DNA of 64,000 bases. Origin: Flavobacterium foetidum. Lineage in GTDB: Bacteria; Bacteroidota; Bacteroidia; Flavobacteriales; Flavobacteriaceae. Both the position numbers and the translations under genes were made by a program. The stretch's first letter is position 1; the number at the start of each line of letters is the position of its first letter. Of the stretch, positions 60,505 to 64,000 are shown in pieces. The stretch is from positions 62,001-126,000 of the forward strand of contig NZ_SJTF01000008.1 in assembly GCF_004634245.1 (NCBI RefSeq), in the 5' to 3' direction. The notes below the pieces were generated by a model that was given only the letters and a program-made list of their open reading frames with translations, was not told the origin of the DNA and made no database searches.

Positions 60505-60858
60505 ATGAAAAGATTATCAAAAATTTTAGTAGTTACAGCGGTAATCCTCGTTGCTTTTTCTTGCAGTAAAACAGAAGAATCTATTGTAGATTGTCTTGGA
60601 GAATCAATTTTTATTAAATTGCATAACTCTACCGATGCAACTAATCCAAAATTGATGAATTACTCTGTAGAGTACAGCGGAACGGGAACTTTAAGTTCTG
60701 TAAAATGGAACTTTGGAGACGGAACATCTGCGACAGGCGCTGTAGTTACTCATACTTATACGGCAGCCGGAACTTATGAAGCGACAGCAGAAGTAACCGT
60801 TAAAAAAGATGGTTCAGAATGTACTTCGAGCCCAAAGCGAAGTGTTACGGTAAACTAG
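60505..60858 (+). CDS. PKD-domain lipoprotein
   Basis: 117 residues. Lipobox Cys in VILVAFSCSKTEE (about 20), then a single PKD domain (about 40-117) with VKWNFGDGTSATGAVVTHTYTAAGTYEATAEVTVK. Two further Cys (about 29 and 106) could form a disulfide. A small surface or periplasmic binding module, likely well expressed given its promoter. Partner unknown. Confidence 0.85.
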   Translation: MKRLSKILVVTAVILVAFSCSKTEESIVDCLGESIFIKLHNSTDATNPKLMNYSVEYSGTGTLSSVKWNFGDGTSATGAVVTHTYTAAGTYEATAEVTVKKDGSECTSSPKRSVTVN

Positions 60859-60872
60859 AGTTAAAATTGTAT

Positions 60873-60919
60873 CGCACAAATTCTCGCAATTAATTTGTGA
60901 AAATTTGTGCAATTTGTGG
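60873..60919. repeat. Degenerate CACGAATT-type palindrome
   Basis: CGCACAAATTCTCGCAATT and its loose complement AATTTGTGCAATTTGTGG. Same design as the element at 27968-28026. Confidence 0.5.
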
Positions 60920-60972
60920 TTGATTTTAGCTTCCAACCTTGCAGATTTTAAGTCTGTATTGTTTTAGATATA

Positions 60973-61026
60973 GAGAGTCAATTTTATAATTTATTGCTTT
61001 TGCATTAGATTATAAAATTGGCTCTC
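60973..61026. repeat. 18-bp inverted repeat before the Nudix gene
   Basis: Arms 60973-60990 and 61009-61026 are complementary except one G-U position, around an 18-nt loop. It could end upstream transcription or bind a regulator; it stops 7 bp before the -7 box of the Nudix gene. Confidence 0.6.
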
Positions 61027-61032
61027 ATTCGT

Positions 61033-61040
61033 TATATTTG
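61033..61040 (+). promoter_or_regulatory. -7 element of the Nudix gene
   Basis: TATATTTG, a full TAnnTTTG, 19 bp before the start codon; the nearest TTG is only 12 bp upstream, inside the inverted repeat. Confidence 0.45.
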
Positions 61041-61059
61041 TTTGATATGATTTAGGATT

Positions 61060-61752
61060 ATGGAAAAATTACAAAATATTAGAATAGCGGTCGATGCGAT
61101 TGTATTTGGCTATAAAAATAATGGTTTATATGTATTATTGATTGAACAAAAGTTTGGTTCGGCAGATAAATACTGGGCATTGCCGGGAGGTTTGGTACAG
61201 AATGAAGAATCGCTGAGTGATGCCGTTATTCGGGAATTGCACGAAGAAACCAATGTACAGTTGACTTTTATGGAACAATTATACACTTTTGGAGATGATA
61301 TTCACCGTGATTCTAGAAATCGTGTCATTTCGGTTGCTTATTATGCTTTAGTCGATGCATCCAATTTGGAGATTAAAGCCGATACCGATGCCGAAAGAGT
61401 GCAATGGTTTAAGATTGATGAGATTCCGTCTTTGGCATTTGACCATAATATAATACTTCAAAAAGCGATTTCGAGACTTAAATCAAAGCTCACTTATGAA
61501 CCAATTGGCTTTGATTTGCTACCGGAGGAATTCCTTTTTTCCGATTTGGAAAACCTTTATTGCACGATTTTAGAAAAAGAAATCGACCGCAGAAACTTCA
61601 GAAAAAAAATATTGAGTTACGGAATTTTAGAAGAGACCGAAAAATTTTCACCCATAAAAACAGGTCGTCCGGCAAAACTTTTTAAGTTCAATAAATTGAA
61701 ATACAATGAATTGACTGAAAACGGCTTTCACTTCGAAATAAAGTTTGCGTAA
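61060..61752 (+). CDS. Nudix-winged-helix regulator/hydrolase with nearly intact Nudix box (NrtR-like)
   Basis: 230 residues with the same two-domain build as the pair at 14720-16170: Nudix domain (about 8-145) and winged helix (about 150-230, LTYEPIGFDLLPEEFLFSDLENLY, RRNFRKKILSYGIL). The box is G-x5-E-x7-RELHEETNV (Gly 44, Glu 50, Arg 58, Glu 59, Glu 62, Glu 63); only the final Gly is Asn. Catalysis on ADP-ribose-like substrates is therefore possible. It precedes a PRPP synthetase gene by 74 bp, the classic setting of NrtR, regulator of NAD synthesis and salvage. Confidence 0.9.
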   Translation: MEKLQNIRIAVDAIVFGYKNNGLYVLLIEQKFGSADKYWALPGGLVQNEESLSDAVIRELHEETNVQLTFMEQLYTFGDDIHRDSRNRVISVAYYALVDASNLEIKADTDAERVQWFKIDEIPSLAFDHNIILQKAISRLKSKLTYEPIGFDLLPEEFLFSDLENLYCTILEKEIDRRNFRKKILSYGILEETEKFSPIKTGRPAKLFKFNKLKYNELTENGFHFEIKFA

Positions 61753-61769
61753 TTTTTACACAAAATAAA

Positions 61770-61799
61770 TTGTTTATTCAAAATTTAATTCTACATTTG
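61770..61799 (+). promoter_or_regulatory. prs promoter
   Basis: TTG (61770-61772), exactly 19 bp, TACATTTG (61792-61799), full consensus. The start codon is 27 bp downstream. It makes prs a separate, strongly promoted unit rather than a simple Nudix co-transcript. Confidence 0.75.
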
Positions 61800-61816
61800 C
61801 GTATAATTAACGCAAA
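61796..61816. promoter_or_regulatory. Operator palindrome over the prs -7 box and start site
   Basis: TTTGCGT-N7-ACGCAAA, perfect 7-bp arms. The left arm shares the TTTG of the -7 box. A lone TTTGCGT half-site lies 52 bp upstream (61744-61750, end of the Nudix gene). The placement is that of a repressor site; the Nudix protein is the obvious candidate. Confidence 0.65.
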
Positions 61817-61826
61817 CTCAAAAACT

Positions 61827-62660
61827 ATGATACTAAATCTCGATCCAAAATTCGCTCCGATTCAAAATCAGGAAGAAATCAAATTTCAAAGTTTTACATT
61901 TTCTGGCGGCGAACCTCATATCAAAATTGTTCCGGATTTTGATACCAACAGAAAAGTAACGATTACACACCGATTGAATTCATTCAACGATTTAGGCTTG
62001 TTGTGTATCACAGTAGATGCGTTACGCAGAATGGACGTTAAGATCATCGATCTTTTTATTCCGTACTTCCCAGCTGCGAGACAAGACCGTGTTATGATTC
62101 CAGGAGAACCGTTATCTGTAAAAGTATACGCAGACATTATCAATGCCATGCAGTTGAATAAAGTGTTTGTTTTTGATGCACACTCAGAAGTAACTCCGGC
62201 TTTGTTGAATAACAGTACCGTAATTCCGAACTATACTTTTATCAAAGAGGTTTTAAATAAAATAGGCCAAAACGTAAAACTGATTTCTCCAGACGGAGGC
62301 GCTTTGAAGAAAATCTATAAAGTTTCTGAATTTCTAGGAGGAGTTGAGGTAGTAGAATGCAGTAAAAGCCGAGATGTAAAAACAGGAAAACTGTCTGGAT
62401 TTAAAGTTTATGAAGAGGATTTACAGGGAACGGATTGTTTAATTGTAGATGATATCTGCGACGGTGGCGGAACCTTTGTTGGTTTAGCCGAAGAATTGAA
62501 AAAGAAAAATGCAGGAAAACTGTACTTGGCAGTAAGCCACGGAATTTTCAATAAAGGTTTCGAAGTTTTAAACTGCTTTGACGGCATTTTTACAACGAAC
62601 TCTTTTAAAGACTTTGACGGTGAAACGGTTGAGGTAATTGGATTGGATAAATTAGTTTAA
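61827..62660 (+). CDS. Ribose-phosphate pyrophosphokinase, short form
   Basis: 277 residues from the ATG at 61827; the longer open frame starts upstream of the promoter. PRPP synthetase makes phosphoribosyl pyrophosphate from ribose-5-phosphate and ATP. Motifs: SGGEPHIKI, FIPYFPAARQDRVMIPGEPLSVKVYADII (ATP region), FVFDAHSEVTPAL, SPDGGALKK and the PRPP loop DCLIVDDICDGGGT. It is about 35 residues shorter than the housekeeping enzyme, like the forms that accompany nicotinamide phosphoribosyltransferase in NAD salvage clusters. A second, normal prs is expected elsewhere. Confidence 0.9.
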   Translation: MILNLDPKFAPIQNQEEIKFQSFTFSGGEPHIKIVPDFDTNRKVTITHRLNSFNDLGLLCITVDALRRMDVKIIDLFIPYFPAARQDRVMIPGEPLSVKVYADIINAMQLNKVFVFDAHSEVTPALLNNSTVIPNYTFIKEVLNKIGQNVKLISPDGGALKKIYKVSEFLGGVEVVECSKSRDVKTGKLSGFKVYEEDLQGTDCLIVDDICDGGGTFVGLAEELKKKNAGKLYLAVSHGIFNKGFEVLNCFDGIFTTNSFKDFDGETVEVIGLDKLV

Positions 62661-62827
62661 AAAGTTTCAAGTGTCAGTTTCAAGTTGTTTTTAGGAAAGT
62701 GAAACTTTAAACATGGAACATGAAACAAAAAAATACTATTAACCGTTTTAGGTTTAAAACCCAAATTTTAAGCTCAGTGCACAACTTGAAACAAGAAAAA
62801 CCTGAAACAAAAACAACCAAAGTTATT

Positions 62828-63163
62828 ATGAGTGATGATTTAAAACCAAGATTCATTGAGTCTCTAAAAAGAAACAATGATCAGATTAGAGAAGACAGAG
62901 CCAAAGTAATTGGTGAGGATTCAGAATTAATATACAGACGAAGAGTCGAAGACATCGAATTAAAAATAAAAAGACTCGAAAGAGAACAAGAAGGATTAAT
63001 TGATATTAGTCCGCTGGATAAAAACAGTTTAACCTTTGCCGATTTTCAGCCAGAAGCTTTTGTACAAAAAGATATGGAGCTTTCGCTGACCATCAGAAAT
63101 TTGAATATCCAGTTTGAAGTAACAAAAAAGAGATTTGAGTATTTATTTGGTAAAAAATATTAG
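62828..63163 (+). CDS. Small coiled-coil protein
   Basis: 111 residues from the ATG at 62828 (MSDDLKPRFIESL); an upstream in-frame ATG at 62720 runs through repeat-like DNA and is less likely. A long charged helix (about 30-60, RRRVEDIELKIKRLEREQEG) is followed by a second helical segment (MELSLTIRNLNIQFEVTKKRFEYLFGKKY). No known family recognised. It ends 2 bp before the vWA-like gene, so the two are very probably co-translated and may form a complex. Confidence 0.75.
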   Translation: MSDDLKPRFIESLKRNNDQIREDRAKVIGEDSELIYRRRVEDIELKIKRLEREQEGLIDISPLDKNSLTFADFQPEAFVQKDMELSLTIRNLNIQFEVTKKRFEYLFGKKY

Positions 63164-63165
63164 TC

Positions 63166-64000
63166 ATGGGAGGTACAAGATATGATTTCGGAGCTCGCGA
63201 AAGCAGAGCAAAAAAAGTAGGGTATGCTAGTAAATCAGCTAGCGAGATTTTTACACAGAATGCATTAAGAATGGCGCATGAATCGATGAATCCAAATGGA
63301 GTGATTTTTAGAGAAGCAAGAGATTCAGACGTTCATCCAAACACAGTTCCAATCATTTTAGGACTGGACGTAACAGGAAGTATGGGACATATTCCCCACG
63401 AACTGATTAAAGAAGGACTTCCAAAATTAATGGGCGGAATTATTCAGGGAGGCGTTCCAGATCCGGCACTTTTATTCTTAGGAATCGGAGATCATGAATG
63501 TGACAGATATCCTTTGCAAGTAGGACAATTTGAATCTGGAGATGAGGAATTAGATATGTGGTTAACAAGAACTTATATCGAAGGTGGAGGAGGAGGAAAC
63601 GCTGGCGAAAGTTATCTTTTAGCGTGGTATTTCGCAGCTTTTCATACCAAAACCGATGCTTTCGAAAAAAGAGGACAAAAAGGATTGTTGTTTACAGTAG
63701 GTGATGAACCAGGTTTAAAAACACTTCCGGCTTCTGCAATCAAAGAAATAATGGGGCAGGGACAACAGACGTATACGCATCTTGAGCTATTGGCAGAAGC
63801 CCAAAAAAGATACGATGTATATCACATTAGTGTACTGCATTCTGGACAAGCGATTAATGCCGATGTAGAATGGAAAGAATTACTGGGACAAAATTGTTTG
63901 TCTATCGAAGACCACAGAGAAATCCCGAATGTAATCAAGAAAATCATCTGCGATAAACATAAAAGTTCTGGTTTAGGAACAATGCCAGTTTCTGATACAA
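63166..64000 (+). CDS. vWA-like MIDAS protein (3' partial)
   Basis: 278 codons are visible with no stop before the window end. After a basic N-terminus (MGGTRYDFGARESRAKK) and SEIFTQNALRMAHESMNP comes a von Willebrand A-like fold: IILGLDVTGSMGHIPHEL holds the MIDAS D-x-T-x-S (Asp 68, Thr 70, Ser 72), then LLFLGIGDHECDRYPLQ, a second MIDAS-like region GGGGGNAGESYLLAWYF, and KGLLFTVGDEP. It follows the coiled-coil gene by 2 bp. No signal peptide, so cytosolic. In the context of prs and a Nudix regulator it is likely part of an NAD or ADP-ribose linked system. Confidence 0.8.
   Translation, partial: MGGTRYDFGARESRAKKVGYASKSASEIFTQNALRMAHESMNPNGVIFREARDSDVHPNTVPIILGLDVTGSMGHIPHELIKEGLPKLMGGIIQGGVPDPALLFLGIGDHECDRYPLQVGQFESGDEELDMWLTRTYIEGGGGGNAGESYLLAWYFAAFHTKTDAFEKRGQKGLLFTVGDEPGLKTLPASAIKEIMGQGQQTYTHLELLAEAQKRYDVYHISVLHSGQAINADVEWKELLGQNCLSIEDHREIPNVIKKIICDKHKSSGLGTMPVSDT

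Overview
The window is AT-rich DNA from a member of the Bacteroidota, most likely a Flavobacterium close to F. johnsoniae. The signs are leaders without Shine-Dalgarno sequences, promoters of the TTTG/TAnnTTTG (-33/-7) type, SusC/SusD pairs, a type IX secretion (T9SS) adhesin with a gliding-type C-terminal domain, lipoprotein signals followed by acidic or serine-rich linkers, and very many palindromic intergenic repeats. No tRNA, rRNA, CRISPR array or intact transposase gene was found.

Layout. 1-2009: a TPR histidine kinase (5' end outside the window) and its response regulator, overlapping by 4 bp. 2133-8378: thiL, a 1351-residue T9SS adhesin with eight tandem repeats, and a DinB-like protein. 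8379-9338: a WYL-type regulator. 9535-11862: a tightly coupled three-gene operon of an Lgt-like membrane protein, a radical SAM enzyme resembling archaeal tetraether lipid synthase (Tes), and a 65-residue membrane protein; this is the best candidate here for an undescribed lipid-modifying system. 11919-14557: an outer-membrane barrel and lepA.

14720-41026 is a polysaccharide utilization locus. Two tandem Nudix-winged-helix regulators with ruined catalytic boxes lie divergent from susC, susD, a surface glycan-binding lipoprotein, and genes for GH2, GH31, GH97, GH39, GH3, BACON-GH5, a SASA/CE20-like acetylesterase and GH95. The set fits acetylated, fucosylated or galactosylated xyloglucan: GH5 would cut the backbone at the surface, CE20 remove acetyl, GH95 and GH2 trim fucose or L-galactose and galactose, GH31 remove xylose and GH3 glucose. 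GH39 and GH97 are extra activities. Every junction from the glycan-binding protein to the end of the GH95 gene carries a large inverted repeat of one of several families.

41424-48630 holds housekeeping and unknown genes: an outer-membrane protein with an alpha/beta hydrolase lipoprotein, a membrane-bound AraC regulator, CvpA, two unknown proteins, pheS and a small unknown gene. 48790-55542 (minus strand) is a four-gene operon of a TonB-dependent receptor, a DUF4876 lipoprotein, a DUF6850-like barrel and a di-heme cytochrome c peroxidase. 55933-60858: gpsA, an iron-type alcohol dehydrogenase, a secreted DJ-1/PfpI protein divergent from a LysR regulator, and a PKD lipoprotein. 61060-64000 is the start of a probable NAD/PRPP cluster: a Nudix regulator with a nearly intact catalytic box, a short PRPP synthetase whose promoter overlaps a perfect palindrome, a coiled-coil protein, and a vWA-like protein cut by the window end.

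All calls come from reading the sequence. Family names rest on recognised motifs and domain order, not on database searches.
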